In this document: positions 27,337 to 35,559 of the stretch, piece after piece
How the letters are laid out: each line of letters begins with the position of its first letter
Position numbering within the stretch: position 1 is the stretch's first letter
NCBI GenBank assembly: GCA_028282925.1
Contig: JANQGV010000235.1
Coordinates: 1 to 49,740 of the forward strand
Direction of reading: 5' to 3'
Length of the DNA: 49,740 nt
Origin: Thermodesulfobacteriota bacterium
GTDB taxonomy: Bacteria; Desulfobacterota; WTBG01; CAIYCZ01; CAIRTM01
Notes under the pieces: model-generated
Database searches by the model: none
Told to the model about the DNA's origin: nothing
The model's input: only the letters and a program-made list of their open reading frames with translations
Program-made: the position numbers and the translations under genes

Positions 27337-27774
27337 TTAATCGATCTTAATGTCGATTTCCTTCGGTTTTTCGGTCTTCGGTGTCGGAATGGTAATTTCC
27401 AGTACACCGTCATGAAATGATGCTGTGATTTCTTTTTCGGTAATGCCTTTCGGGACTCTGAAGCTTCTTTCAAAGCATCCCCATGAGCGTTCAGTCATGT
27501 GGTAGTTTTTGTTCTTTTCCTGATGGTTTGCTTCCTTTACACCTTTCAGGGTCAGCAGTCCGTCATGCAGCTCCACATGGAGATCTTCTTTCTTCACTCC
27601 GGGTAAGTCTGCGATTAAACGATATGTACCCTCCAGGTGTTCAATATCTACCGACGGGTTCCAGACGCCTTCTGTTCCGGGAATTGAAAATGTATTGTCA
27701 AACCAATCGAAATCATCGAAAAAGCCGGTCAGTCCCTCAAAGGGGTCCCTTTTTTTCCATAATGTGATTGCCAT
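27337..27774 (-). CDS. Small heat-shock protein, Hsp20/alpha-crystallin family
   Basis: A 145-aa holdase chaperone that binds unfolding proteins without ATP. The alpha-crystallin domain covers about 37-140: VDIEHLEGTYRLIADLPGVK, HDGLLTLKGVKE, RSWGCFERSFRVPKGI and the C-terminal conserved DGVLEITIPTPK. A variable N-terminus and an IxI/V-like tail (IDIKI) follow the family plan. The start at 27774 is set by GGAGG 8 nt upstream; a GTG three codons earlier overlaps that site and is rejected. A single gene with its own promoter region; no CIRCE-type inverted repeat was seen in the 200 bp upstream. Confidence 0.95.
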   Translation of the reverse strand: MAITLWKKRDPFEGLTGFFDDFDWFDNTFSIPGTEGVWNPSVDIEHLEGTYRLIADLPGVKKEDLHVELHDGLLTLKGVKEANHQEKNKNYHMTERSWGCFERSFRVPKGITEKEITASFHDGVLEITIPTPKTEKPKEIDIKID

Positions 27775-27992
27775 ACTAAACACCTCCTTTCAAACTGTGC
27801 TGTTCGTCTCTTTCACTTAAATAATAAGCACTGACGGTTTGGAGTCAACTACGGGGCAATTAAGAAATGAGAAAAAACAACAATGCTTAGTGTCCAAAGT
27901 ATTCCCGCCGGATGATCTTGTGCTTTAAGGCGGGGCGCCGACCGTTTTTACTGACGAATCATCTTGGGGGTGTTTATTTTGTAAATTCCTGC

Positions 27993-28020
27993 TTGACGAG
28001 ACTTCGTGGTGCGGTATATG
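27993..28020 (+). promoter_or_regulatory. Sigma70-type promoter for the TPR-methyltransferase gene
   Basis: TTGACG at 27993-27998 and TATATG at 28015-28020 with 16-bp spacing, about 50 bp before the start codon at 28073. The rest of the region between hsp20 and this gene shows no gene. Confidence 0.55.
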
Positions 28021-28072
28021 TACATGCAAGTCCTGTCGGAGAATAACACACCGGTTTTTATTGGAGAAGGGT

Positions 28073-29074
28073 ATGTCGTTACTGAAAAAAGGTGAAATGC
28101 TTTTTGCCCAGGGTGATGTTGCGGGTGCCCGGCGGTGTTTTCTGGACGTGCTTCAAGAGGAGCCGGGCAATCTTGAAGCGTCCAACAACCTGGGTGTTAT
28201 TGCTTTTTATGAAGACAACCAGGAGGAAGCCCTGGCGTATTTTACGGACGTTCTCAGGAGGGATGCCGGACATAGAGAGGCAACGATCAATGTGTGTAAA
28301 GTATACCGCAAACAGGACCGTTTAGGCAAAGCTCTTTCCTGCATTGAGAAAGCCTGTGCCGTGCATCCGGACGACAATGAGCTTCGCAGCCTGTACCGGG
28401 AGGCGGCTGACTGCCGGGATTCGTATGTTCCAACCCCAACAGAACCTGCGGACAAGGAAAACGTCAATACCCGGGACTACTGGGACAGCCGGTATGAGAA
28501 GGAGATCGGCCGGGACGAATGGCGTCGCAATCTTCTGACCTTCGGCAAAATCAAAACCTATCTTGGTGTGCGGGTATGCCCGAACGACACCATTCTTGAT
28601 ATCGGCTGCGGCTACGGTTTGCTGCTGGACACCCTGCGGGATTTGAATTGCACGCTGTTCGGCTGGGATATATCCGCCCGGGCTGTGCGTCGTGTCGGGG
28701 ATAACGGGTATGCCGGCAGGGTTCTTGATTTTACAACCTATGAGCCCGGGCCGAGCGAACGCTATGATTATGTCGTATCATCCGAATTCCTGGAGCATGT
28801 CGAGGATGTGCCGGGGGTGCTGCGGAAAATGTTTGCTCTGGCAGAAAAGGCAGTCGTTTTTGCCGTACCCAATAACTGCCTGGAAGATTCAAAGGAGCAT
28901 TTGCAGTGCTTCACACGGCAGAAGGTTGCAGATTTTGCCGGCGGGCTTGCATGTAAGAAAATATATATCGAAGATTTCGTGGAAGAGTTTGTGCATGACC
29001 GGCCGGGCGGAGAAACGGTTGTCATAACCCGTCCGACGTTACTGGTTGTTCTGGAAAAAGGAAGCCGGGGATAG
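28073..29074 (+). CDS. TPR-domain SAM-dependent methyltransferase
   Basis: A 333-aa protein joining three TPR-like helical repeats (about 1-105: LKKGEMLFAQGDVAGARR, ASNNLGVIAFYEDNQEEAL, NVCKVYRKQDRLGKAL) to a class I methyltransferase (about 130-300). The SAM motif I is ILDIGCGYG, and motif II-like VVSSEFLEHVED marks the Methyltransf_11/23 type. TPR units give protein binding, so the substrate may be a protein or lipid-linked glycan brought by a partner. The start at 28073 (GGAG 6 nt before) is preferred over a TTG four codons earlier. No operon partner; it ends 23 bp before the convergent sigma54 activator gene. Confidence 0.85.
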   Translation: MSLLKKGEMLFAQGDVAGARRCFLDVLQEEPGNLEASNNLGVIAFYEDNQEEALAYFTDVLRRDAGHREATINVCKVYRKQDRLGKALSCIEKACAVHPDDNELRSLYREAADCRDSYVPTPTEPADKENVNTRDYWDSRYEKEIGRDEWRRNLLTFGKIKTYLGVRVCPNDTILDIGCGYGLLLDTLRDLNCTLFGWDISARAVRRVGDNGYAGRVLDFTTYEPGPSERYDYVVSSEFLEHVEDVPGVLRKMFALAEKAVVFAVPNNCLEDSKEHLQCFTRQKVADFAGGLACKKIYIEDFVEEFVHDRPGGETVVITRPTLLVVLEKGSRG

Positions 29075-29097
29075 GGCTGTACAGCGAACATTGGCTG

Positions 29098-30606
29098 CTA
29101 TTTGCGAATGCCCAGCCTGCGCATCCTGGAGTTGAAGGTAGACCGGTTGAGCCCCGCACAGGCTGCGGCCTTTGTGATGCTCCAGCGGTTTTTTTCAAGC
29201 AGTGCCGTAACATATTTTTTCTCAAGATCCTGCCAGGTGTAGCCTGTCAGCGATATTTCCATCTGTTCCTGTGTGCTGTCTCCGGGTGCAGGCAGGGGGT
29301 GGTCTTCCGGCCGTGTTTCCCGAAGCTGCATACCGCCTGTCAACAGTTGTTCAGGCAGATGTGAGGTGTCGATTTCGGTGTTCTCCGTGGCCACAATCAT
29401 CAGCTTGACAACGTTTTCCAGTTCACGCACATTGCCGTTCCAGGCATGCTGTTCCAGGTGCCGGAGTGCTTGGGGAGAAATTCTTTTTACCGAAATGCCC
29501 AACCTGTGGCACTCGCGCTGCAGGAAGTAGTTCAGAAGCCCGGGGATGTCTTCCCTGCGCGAGCGCAGGGGCGGCATGTGCAGGGGCAGCACGTGCAGCC
29601 GGTAAAACAGGTCTTCCCGGAAGGTGCGTTTGCGGATTGCCTGTTCTAAGTCGGCATTGGTCGCAGATATGATACGGACATTTACTGTTCTGGTTTGGTT
29701 TCCACCCACCGGCTTTACTTCCCCGTCCTGTAAAACACGCAGGATGCGGGCCTGCAGGTTCAGGGGCATGTCGCCGATTTCATCCAGGAAAACCGTGCCG
29801 CCCTCGGCCGCTTCAAACAGGCCGGTTTTGTCCTGCACGGCACCGGTGAAAGCACCCTTGGTATGCCCGAAGAGTTCGCTTTCAAGCAGGGTTTCGGGGA
29901 TGGCGCTGCAGTTCTGAACCAGAAACGGCTTGCTGCTGCGGGGGCTCAAGCGGAATATTTCGCGGGCCAGCATTTCCTTACCGGTGCCGCTTTCCCCGGT
30001 GATCAGCACCGGAAAGTCAACTTTGGCATAATCTCTTGCTTTTTCCACGGTCCGCAAAAAAACGGCGCTGTTCCCGATCAGGGGGTTTTCAAAGCGCAAC
30101 TGGTCGATCTCTTTTTGAAGCTCGCGGTTTTCCTGCAACTGCCGGCGGTAGCCGATGAAATTACTGAGAGCAATGGAGCCGATCCCGATCAGGTTTTCTA
30201 TGAGGTCAAGGTGCTCCTGTTTGAGGTTGATTTTTTTTCCGGCCGCGCTGGTGTCTATCAGCTCAATGGCGCCGTAGACGGTGCCGTCCTGCATGATCAG
30301 TGGAAAGCACAGGATAAGGGAGCTTTTTACTTTCAGGTCGTTTTCAAGGGTGTCGAAATGGCGGGTGTCTTCCCGTGGGCGGGCAATGGTCCTGCGGCCG
30401 TTTTCGATGACCCAGCCCACAATGCTGGGTGTGTCGGCTGCAATGCTGATTCCTTTAACCTGTTCATGTTGATCGCCCAGCGCTTCAATGCACAGAAAGT
30501 CGTCGCCTTCTTTTACCCAGATTGATCCCCTTTCAACATTCTGGAGCTTCAAAAGTGATGCAAGAAACGCCTGTAATATTTCCTGTTCTGTTTTGATGTG
30601 TTGCAT
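29098..30606 (-). CDS. Sigma54-dependent transcriptional activator, GAF-AAA+-Fis
   Basis: A 502-aa enhancer-binding protein. N-terminal GAF sensor (about 8-155; FLCIEALGD, GVVIENGR-like and LCFPLIMQDGTVYGAIELID). The AAA+ domain (about 170-410) has Walker A GESGTGKE, the sigma54-contact loop GAFTGA, Walker B GTVFLDEIGDMP and the arginine-finger region FREDLFYRL. The C-terminal Fis-type HTH is SITKAAACAGLNRSTFNSRM. No receiver domain, so it is controlled by ligand binding to GAF. It diverges from the tail-tube-like gene, which has a -24/-12 promoter, with an inverted repeat between them at the usual enhancer distance: a self-contained regulator/target pair. AAGGA precedes the start. Confidence 0.95.
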   Translation of the reverse strand: MQHIKTEQEILQAFLASLLKLQNVERGSIWVKEGDDFLCIEALGDQHEQVKGISIAADTPSIVGWVIENGRRTIARPREDTRHFDTLENDLKVKSSLILCFPLIMQDGTVYGAIELIDTSAAGKKINLKQEHLDLIENLIGIGSIALSNFIGYRRQLQENRELQKEIDQLRFENPLIGNSAVFLRTVEKARDYAKVDFPVLITGESGTGKEMLAREIFRLSPRSSKPFLVQNCSAIPETLLESELFGHTKGAFTGAVQDKTGLFEAAEGGTVFLDEIGDMPLNLQARILRVLQDGEVKPVGGNQTRTVNVRIISATNADLEQAIRKRTFREDLFYRLHVLPLHMPPLRSRREDIPGLLNYFLQRECHRLGISVKRISPQALRHLEQHAWNGNVRELENVVKLMIVATENTEIDTSHLPEQLLTGGMQLRETRPEDHPLPAPGDSTQEQMEISLTGYTWQDLEKKYVTALLEKNRWSITKAAACAGLNRSTFNSRMRRLGIRK

Positions 30607-30632
30607 TGAGAATCCTTGTTTAAATATGAATT

Positions 30633-30658
30633 AATATTTTAAATAGCATTAAAATATT
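30633..30658. promoter_or_regulatory. Inverted repeat, candidate upstream activator site
   Basis: AATATTTTAA (30633-30642), spacer ATAGCA, then the exact complement TTAAAATATT (30649-30658). It lies 27 bp from the activator start codon and about 120-145 bp before the -24 box of the divergent gene, the range in which enhancer-binding proteins usually sit. It could also be an autoregulatory operator. AT-richness makes chance palindromes likelier here. Confidence 0.45.
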
Positions 30659-30776
30659 TAAATATCAACAATGGTTGTATCGTGTCCCTGGCCTTCTTTA
30701 TTCTGGAGATGCAAGGTGATGTCTAAAAATAAAGTAATTATAGCTGTTTGCAGGAATAGATGTTGATCCTGTAGTA

Positions 30777-30794
30777 TTGGCATGCCCCCTGCAA
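30777..30794 (+). promoter_or_regulatory. Sigma54 (-24/-12) promoter of the tail-tube-like gene
   Basis: TTGGCA ... CTGCAA with the diagnostic GG (30779-30780), exactly 10 bases, then GC (30791-30792). The predicted start site is near 30803, leaving about a 50-nt leader. The divergent gene encodes a sigma54 activator, which makes the assignment strong. Confidence 0.85.
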
Positions 30795-30852
30795 TTACAG
30801 GAAAACAAGTTTTGCATATTACACAATTAATAATTAAAGGGGGTTTAAAAAC

Positions 30853-31464
30853 ATGAAACAGCAAGCCGCAACAGATGAAAAACAGACTATCAAAGAGGAA
30901 CTGAACAGGAGAGGCCTTATTATTTCGTTAATACTCTTCGGAGCAATAATGTGTATGCTCTTTGGAACGGTGCAGGAATCGTACGCAGTAAGCAGACAGG
31001 ATACCGGCACAGATGTCGGCATGATGGATTTTGTGCTTGAGGTGGATGGTGTTGTGGTGGCTACTTTTACTGAAGAAGATTTTAAAAACAGCGGTTTCGG
31101 TTGTGCCGCTGCCGTCAAAGAGTACAGAGACGGATCGACGGGAATGATTCGGAAATTACAGGCCGGGGAGATTCGCTGTAATGATTTTACCGTCAGCGTT
31201 GCGCGGCATCAAAGCACGTTTGTTGTTGACTGGTGGAAGAATATCAAGAAGGGCCAGCCGGATGCGCGAACCATGCGTATTATTCAATATACCGACGATG
31301 CCGCAGGTGAGCAAAGCTGGGTGTTGTATAACTGTTGGCCCAAAGCCTTTGTTGTGGATGTAATGACAGGTGCATATGATTTTACCTTTGTGGTGGAAGA
31401 CGTTGATATCGTACAGGACGAGATGGTTGAAGTTGAAATAATTGAAGGTGTGGTTTTTGAGTAA
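30853..31464 (+). CDS. Exported T4 gp19-like tail-tube protein homologue
   Basis: A 203-aa protein with a polar N-terminus, hydrophobic segment 21-39 and a possible signal-peptidase site SYA-VS (45/46). Residues about 57-190 follow the pattern of contractile-injection-system inner tube proteins (phage T4 gp19, Pvc1): FVLEVDG, EYRDGSTGMIRKLQAGE, a long beta segment FTVSVARHQS, DWWKNI, a strand, SWVLYNCWPKAF and FVVEDVDIV. In known systems this fold stacks as hexameric rings forming the inner tube, and is cytoplasmic. A membrane-export signal on it is unusual, and no sheath, baseplate, spike or AAA-ATPase genes are nearby. Expression is sigma54-controlled through the divergent GAF activator. 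A terminator hairpin ends the unit. The fold call is by eye. Confidence 0.7.
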   Translation: MKQQAATDEKQTIKEELNRRGLIISLILFGAIMCMLFGTVQESYAVSRQDTGTDVGMMDFVLEVDGVVVATFTEEDFKNSGFGCAAAVKEYRDGSTGMIRKLQAGEIRCNDFTVSVARHQSTFVVDWWKNIKKGQPDARTMRIIQYTDDAAGEQSWVLYNCWPKAFVVDVMTGAYDFTFVVEDVDIVQDEMVEVEIIEGVVFE

Positions 31465-31487
31465 CCTCATGCAATACCCTCCATGCT

Positions 31488-31517
31488 ACGCCGGAAGGCT
31501 GGAATGCCTTCCGGCGT
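31488..31517 (+). terminator. Terminator hairpin after the tail-tube-like gene
   Basis: ACGCCGGAAGGC (31488-31499), 6-nt loop, exact complement GCCTTCCGGCGT (31506-31517), followed by a pyrimidine-rich but U-poor tail. A perfect 12-bp stem 24 bp past the stop at 31464; makes the gene a single-gene transcription unit. Confidence 0.75.
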
Positions 31518-31640
31518 TCCCTCCCCTCTGCTCAGTATTTATACTTGACTCAATGCACCCCCGGAGATATATCTTGATAAAGGTTGTTTTCATTTTTTTG
31601 GTATTTCGTTTTATCATGGATTTTATTCAAAGGGGATTTC

Positions 31641-32030
31641 GTGGAAGATTCCTACAAGGGTAACGACAGGCGGAAAGAGCCCAGGCATGAATTTGAATAC
31701 CTGGTCGACTATACCATTCGATATCGTCGATCCGGAACCGAAGAATTTCACACCTCTCCCTCCGGCAATATCTGCTTCGGAGGTGTTTTGTTGCGTACAC
31801 CCGATATCTTCACCGTGGAAGAGAAGCTTGATATTGAGGTGACGTATACAATGCAAAAAGAGGTACGGGCCGTTTTCCAGGGGGTTGTTAAATGGGCCGA
31901 TGAAAAAAAAGACACGGCAACCGGGGAAACGGTTTATTCCGTCGGTGTGCAGTTTAATGATTTGACGGACCAGCAGTACAGTGTTCTCAAAGAATTTGTC
32001 GAAGAATTCCTGCAAATAAGTATTGGGTAA
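31641..32030 (+). CDS. PilZ domain protein (c-di-GMP receptor candidate)
   Basis: A 129-aa single-domain PilZ protein. The arginine motif is DRRKEPRHEF (RxxxR, about residues 9-18) and the second motif is SGNICFGGVLL, where the family has [DN]xSxxG; here a Cys replaces the Ser. PVQF-like strands (VYSVGVQFNDL) follow. PilZ proteins bind c-di-GMP and change motility or surface behaviour through a partner. The start is GTG at 31641 with AGGGGA just upstream; a longer in-frame ORF starting at 31584 begins with a hydrophobic stretch lacking a ribosome site. It lies 63 bp before the CheW-LysM gene, on the same strand, so the two are probably co-transcribed. Confidence 0.88.
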   Translation: MEDSYKGNDRRKEPRHEFEYLVDYTIRYRRSGTEEFHTSPSGNICFGGVLLRTPDIFTVEEKLDIEVTYTMQKEVRAVFQGVVKWADEKKDTATGETVYSVGVQFNDLTDQQYSVLKEFVEEFLQISIG

Positions 32031-32093
32031 CAAAAGTATCTACATACGTTAGCCGATCATCTTTCCTTTTTTCAGCGACGTACGGGGGCTTCA

Positions 32094-33569
32094 TTGGACG
32101 ATACGCAGCATGACAGCAGCCTGCTGACCTTTCGAGTAGGGCCGTATCGCCTGTGTGTTCGGGCCGATGATGTCGACAGCATTATTACCATGCCGGCCAT
32201 TGCGGGCCTGCCGCTTGCATCCAAATCGATCGAAGGCATTTTTGAGTATCGCGACCGGGTAGCGGTTGTAATAAGCCTGCGGCGCAAGTTCGGGCTGGAA
32301 GACCCGGAGGATCCGCAATCCGGGCAACTGATAGTGACGTACATAGGCGAGACCCTTTCCGCATTTCGGGTGGATGAAGTGTTTGATATCATTCCTGCGG
32401 CCGGGCTGTCCTGGAATCGGCTGCCTGCCTTTTCCGACAGCAACGCTTTTGATACGTACTTTATCCACGAAGATTCCATAATCCTGCATACCAGCTTTGC
32501 TTTGCTCAACGATATGCCCGATGCCGAGCAGCCGCTCGTTCTGCCCGGCATTACCGACCAGGTGCCGGCCACCGTATCCGAGCCGGATATTGACGAGGCG
32601 CCGGTTGGTGGTGATGATGCACTGCCGGAAAACAAAGAGACCGGGACGCTTGCCCAGCAGCCGGGCCATGGGGATATCGCAGCCGGGGAGGTGAAGGCCG
32701 GGTCTGCAGAAGCCGGAGCCCCGGCTGAAAGTCTCGTGCCGGTTGTTGTTTCATCGGACTACGACAGTACTCCCGCGCCGTATGTGCCCCAGGCTTATGC
32801 AGAGCCGCATGCACCCCGCGAGGAGAACCATGAAGCTGTCAGGGTTTCTTCCTCTTCCCGTGTTACCAAAAGAAAAGGCGTGTTGTTGGCTGTTGCGGCC
32901 TGCGTGGCTGTGCTGATTGCAGCAGGTGTGTTCTTTTGGATTCCCAATGGCGGGGAATCGCCGGTCTTGCTGCCGGAAAAATCTGTCGACATTGCACAGC
33001 TGGACCATGAACGCCTGGAACAGCCTGTCCCGTTACCAACTGAGCAGGGCCGGACCGCAATGCGGGCTGAACCGCCCCTTCCTGAAACTGAAGTTCCTCT
33101 CGTGACACAGCACACACCACCTGAAAGCGATGTTGTTGTAATGGTGAAAACCGACGATTTTGTTTTGACGGTTGAGCGACCGCAGAAAAGCCGGTCAGTG
33201 CCCGAAGAAAATACCGTGGAACAATCGGTACGTAAGCATGTACAGTCCTCTGTGAAGGGTACCCATACCCTCGCCCCTGAAACACCTGCCGCCCAGGAGC
33301 CGGTAACAGCCGAACAGGTTGCGGTGCAAGATCCCCCTGCACTGCAACAAGACCTGCATCAGGAGCCTCCGGTTACGCAGCCTGCTCAGACCGGCATAAC
33401 AAAAGAGGAGATTGTGCATATTGTTGTTAAAGGGGATACCCTTTGGGATATTGCCGAAACATTTCTGGGTGATCCCTTCACCTATCCAAAACTTGCCGAA
33501 CTCAGCCGCATAAAAGATCCCGACCTTATTTATCCCGGCGATATTGTCAGAATTATCAAAAAAAAATAA
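32094..33569 (+). CDS. CheW-transmembrane-LysM fusion protein
   Basis: A 491-aa fusion. The N-terminus (about 8-145) is a CheW-like domain: LLTFRVGPYRLCVRADDVDSI, IEGIFEYRDRVAVVISLRRKF and VDEVFDIIP are the usual strands. A long Pro/Ala/Glu-rich linker leads to one membrane helix (about 261-282, VLLAVAACVAVLIAAGVFF), then a second Pro-rich linker (about 290-435) and a C-terminal LysM (VKGDTLWDIAETFLGD ... PDLIYPGDIVRI, about 440-488). The order predicts CheW inside the cell and LysM bound to peptidoglycan outside the membrane. This would tether a chemosensory coupling domain to the wall. The start is TTG at 32094, with GGGGG 5 nt before; the first conserved CheW strand begins a few residues later. 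Confidence 0.88.
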   Translation: MDDTQHDSSLLTFRVGPYRLCVRADDVDSIITMPAIAGLPLASKSIEGIFEYRDRVAVVISLRRKFGLEDPEDPQSGQLIVTYIGETLSAFRVDEVFDIIPAAGLSWNRLPAFSDSNAFDTYFIHEDSIILHTSFALLNDMPDAEQPLVLPGITDQVPATVSEPDIDEAPVGGDDALPENKETGTLAQQPGHGDIAAGEVKAGSAEAGAPAESLVPVVVSSDYDSTPAPYVPQAYAEPHAPREENHEAVRVSSSSRVTKRKGVLLAVAACVAVLIAAGVFFWIPNGGESPVLLPEKSVDIAQLDHERLEQPVPLPTEQGRTAMRAEPPLPETEVPLVTQHTPPESDVVVMVKTDDFVLTVERPQKSRSVPEENTVEQSVRKHVQSSVKGTHTLAPETPAAQEPVTAEQVAVQDPPALQQDLHQEPPVTQPAQTGITKEEIVHIVVKGDTLWDIAETFLGDPFTYPKLAELSRIKDPDLIYPGDIVRIIKKK

Positions 33570-33824
33570 AACATCCCATCTTCCCCTGTGCCCCTTAGAT
33601 AGGCATAATTGCAGGACCGCGCTTATTGTGCTTGATGACAAAACCGATTTGTTTTGAGCATTTATGAGTCGGTAAGTAATAGTAACTATTGAATACAGAT
33701 TTGAATAGTAAACTATGATACTGTTGCTGAAATCGTCTTTCAGTATGTCTTTAAACATGGTACATTGTTTTTTGAAGAGATGAAAGGGTAGACTTTCATC
33801 GCATTGATGGAGCAGTGATGGAAT

Positions 33825-34370
33825 ATGAAAAAAAGACATCTGAAGACGGTGGGTCTTGTAGGGGGATGCGGAGCGGCAGTGGTGCTGGCAGCGCCGACAC
33901 CATTTTCGTTGCTTGCCGGGGGAAGTATCGTTGCAGCCGGCGAGATTATACGGCTGTGGGCAACAGGGCATCTTGTGCGCAACCGGGAAGTCACTACTTC
34001 CGGACCGTATGCCTTTGTGCGTGACCCGCTGTACCTGGGACGGTTGTTCCTGATCGTGGGTTTTTGCGTTATGGGCTGGGGTTACTGTTTGCTGTTATTG
34101 CCGGTCGGGCTGGGAGTTTTTTTTATGAGTTATCTGCCGCGGAAGTACCGCAAGGAAATGACGCGGCTTGAAAAGTTGTACGGTGAAACGTATCGGAACT
34201 ATGCTGCGCAGGTGAAAAGCCTCGTGCCCCGGCTGAGGCCTTACGCTCAGGCGCGTCCACGGCCATGGAGTTTTAGAACTCTGTGGTGCGAAAACCGGGA
34301 ACAGTACTTTGTGCTCATTGTTCTGAGCGTTTTTATCGCCATGCTTCTAAAGTATAGAGGTTTATTGTAG
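33825..34370 (+). CDS. Isoprenylcysteine carboxyl methyltransferase-family membrane protein
   Basis: A 181-aa integral membrane protein with about four hydrophobic segments. The ICMT/PEMT signature is GPYAFVRDPLYLGRLF (about 60-75), and the C-terminal part has the acidic-aromatic stretch MTRLEKLYGETYRNYAAQV expected for SAM binding. Bacterial members methylate phospholipids, isoprenoid-linked or other membrane substrates and are rarely assigned. The ribosome site is weak but the hydrophobic N-terminus fits. The gene stands alone, with 255 bp upstream holding nothing recognised. Confidence 0.85.
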   Translation: MKKRHLKTVGLVGGCGAAVVLAAPTPFSLLAGGSIVAAGEIIRLWATGHLVRNREVTTSGPYAFVRDPLYLGRLFLIVGFCVMGWGYCLLLLPVGLGVFFMSYLPRKYRKEMTRLEKLYGETYRNYAAQVKSLVPRLRPYAQARPRPWSFRTLWCENREQYFVLIVLSVFIAMLLKYRGLL

Positions 34371-34746
34371 CGCTTTACTCCCGCGTTTCGATCGCACCTT
34401 TCTTTTTAAAAGACGTTCTCTCCATAGAAGTATTATTTGAGTCTGTTTGCGCATTAACCAGCGAGCCGTTTTTAATTCCTATTCTTAAAAAACCTTCTTC
34501 CACTGTTTTGAAATTTCCTGGTGAAAGACTGTTCGCAAGGCTTCGCCCGACCGTTTGTCGTATGCCGTTCAGGGATGCGGGTTCCACACGGTTTTCGGCG
34601 GTGTAATTCTTGAAATGCCACTTGAAAAGAAACTGTTGAAAGAAACAAAAAAGCGTTCTATGATCACGGTAACATACTAAAAAAACTAAAATAGTTTTTC
34701 GCAGACCGTTTGTTCGGGATCAAATAACCATTCAAGGGGGCACGCC
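34371..34746. other. 376-bp region between ICMT-like and nitroreductase genes
   Basis: Apart from the doubtful small frame at 34375-34587, the region is AT-rich in its right half (34610-34720) and probably carries the promoter of the nitroreductase operon. No clear -35/-10 pair was fixed. Confidence 0.4.
34375..34587 (-). CDS. Possible small protein, 70 aa
   Basis: A minus-strand reading frame starting with GTG at 34587 and staying open, without in-frame ATG, back to about 34700. It ends 4 bp after the end of the convergent ICMT-like gene. The peptide (SLNGIRQTVGRSLANSLSPG ... KNGSLVNAQTDSNNTSMERT) has a natural amino-acid make-up, but there is no ribosome site and no family I recognise. It may be a degraded gene remnant. 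Confidence 0.25.
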   Translation of the reverse strand: MEPASLNGIRQTVGRSLANSLSPGNFKTVEEGFLRIGIKNGSLVNAQTDSNNTSMERTSFKKKGAIETRE

Positions 34747-35559
34747 ATGTTTTCCGGAAAAAGAAACCGCTTTGCGATATATTTCATTGCTGTGTTGCTG
34801 TTCTTCTGTGTTCCGGCAAATGACGCCCCGGCCGAAGAATCAGCGGGGAAAAGGTTTCATCAGGTAACAAAACTGCGACTCAGGGATCTTGTTTCTGCGC
34901 TTGTCCGCTTTAAGCAGCCTCCCCCGGCACGCAAGACGTATCAGCAGGCCCGCGTATTTGCTCTGCCGGCGCCTGATTATTTCGGTGAGCCTTTTGAAGC
35001 AGTGATACAGCAGAGGCGTTCAGTCCGGAATTATTCAAAAGAGCCCCTCACCTTACCCGAACTGTCTCAACTGCTGTTTGCGGCCCAGGGTATCAGCGGG
35101 CGCGAGCAGGGCATTTCCCTGCGGACGGCACCATCGGCCGGGGCACTGTATCCGGTGGAGCTCTATGTTTTTGTTTTCCGGGTTACGGGGTTGCAACCGG
35201 GGCTTTATCATTATGTGCCGCACAACCATACGCTTGCATTATTAAAAACAGGTGCGTTTCGTAAGCAGCTTATCCGGGCGGCGCTGGACCAGGAGATGGT
35301 AGGTGATGCCGCGGCTACCATCGTCACGACCGCCGTGTTTGGACGTATAACATTCAAATACGGAGAGCGCGGTTATCGTTATGCCTACATGGAGGCCGGG
35401 CATATCAGCCAGAATCTTGCATTGCAGGCGACCTCCTTCGGCCTTGGATCGGTGTGCGTGGGGGCTTTTTTCGACGACGCGTTGAACGATTTGCTCGGTA
35501 TCGATGGTGCGTCGGAAGCGGCGCTGTATATGCAGAGCGTTGGGAGGCAGAGAGAGTGA
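34747..35559 (+). CDS. SagB-type nitroreductase-like flavoprotein with signal peptide
   Basis: A 270-aa FMN oxidoreductase. Residues 1-30 form a signal peptide or anchor (FAIYFIAVLLFFCVPANDAPAE). The nitroreductase fold begins at about 80: VIQQRRSVRNYSKEPLTLPE and LLFAAQGISGREQG, then the SagB-type RTAPSAGALYPVELYVF and the helix YMEAGHISQNLALQATSFGLG. Relatives oxidise azoline rings in peptide maturation or reduce nitro compounds, but many act in unknown roles. An exported position is uncommon for the family and fits the membrane protein encoded next. The stop overlaps the start of that gene (GTG at 35556 within GTGA), so the two are translationally coupled. GGGGG lies 7 nt before the start. 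Confidence 0.87.
   Translation: MFSGKRNRFAIYFIAVLLFFCVPANDAPAEESAGKRFHQVTKLRLRDLVSALVRFKQPPPARKTYQQARVFALPAPDYFGEPFEAVIQQRRSVRNYSKEPLTLPELSQLLFAAQGISGREQGISLRTAPSAGALYPVELYVFVFRVTGLQPGLYHYVPHNHTLALLKTGAFRKQLIRAALDQEMVGDAAATIVTTAVFGRITFKYGERGYRYAYMEAGHISQNLALQATSFGLGSVCVGAFFDDALNDLLGIDGASEAALYMQSVGRQRE

Noticed and set aside
27784-27990. CIRCE-like operator before hsp20
   Set aside because: Searched for TTAGCACTC-N9-GAGTGCTAA by eye and found no match.
29863-30525. Open frame of 220 codons on the plus strand
   Set aside because: Antisense to the sigma54 activator, which has all family motifs.
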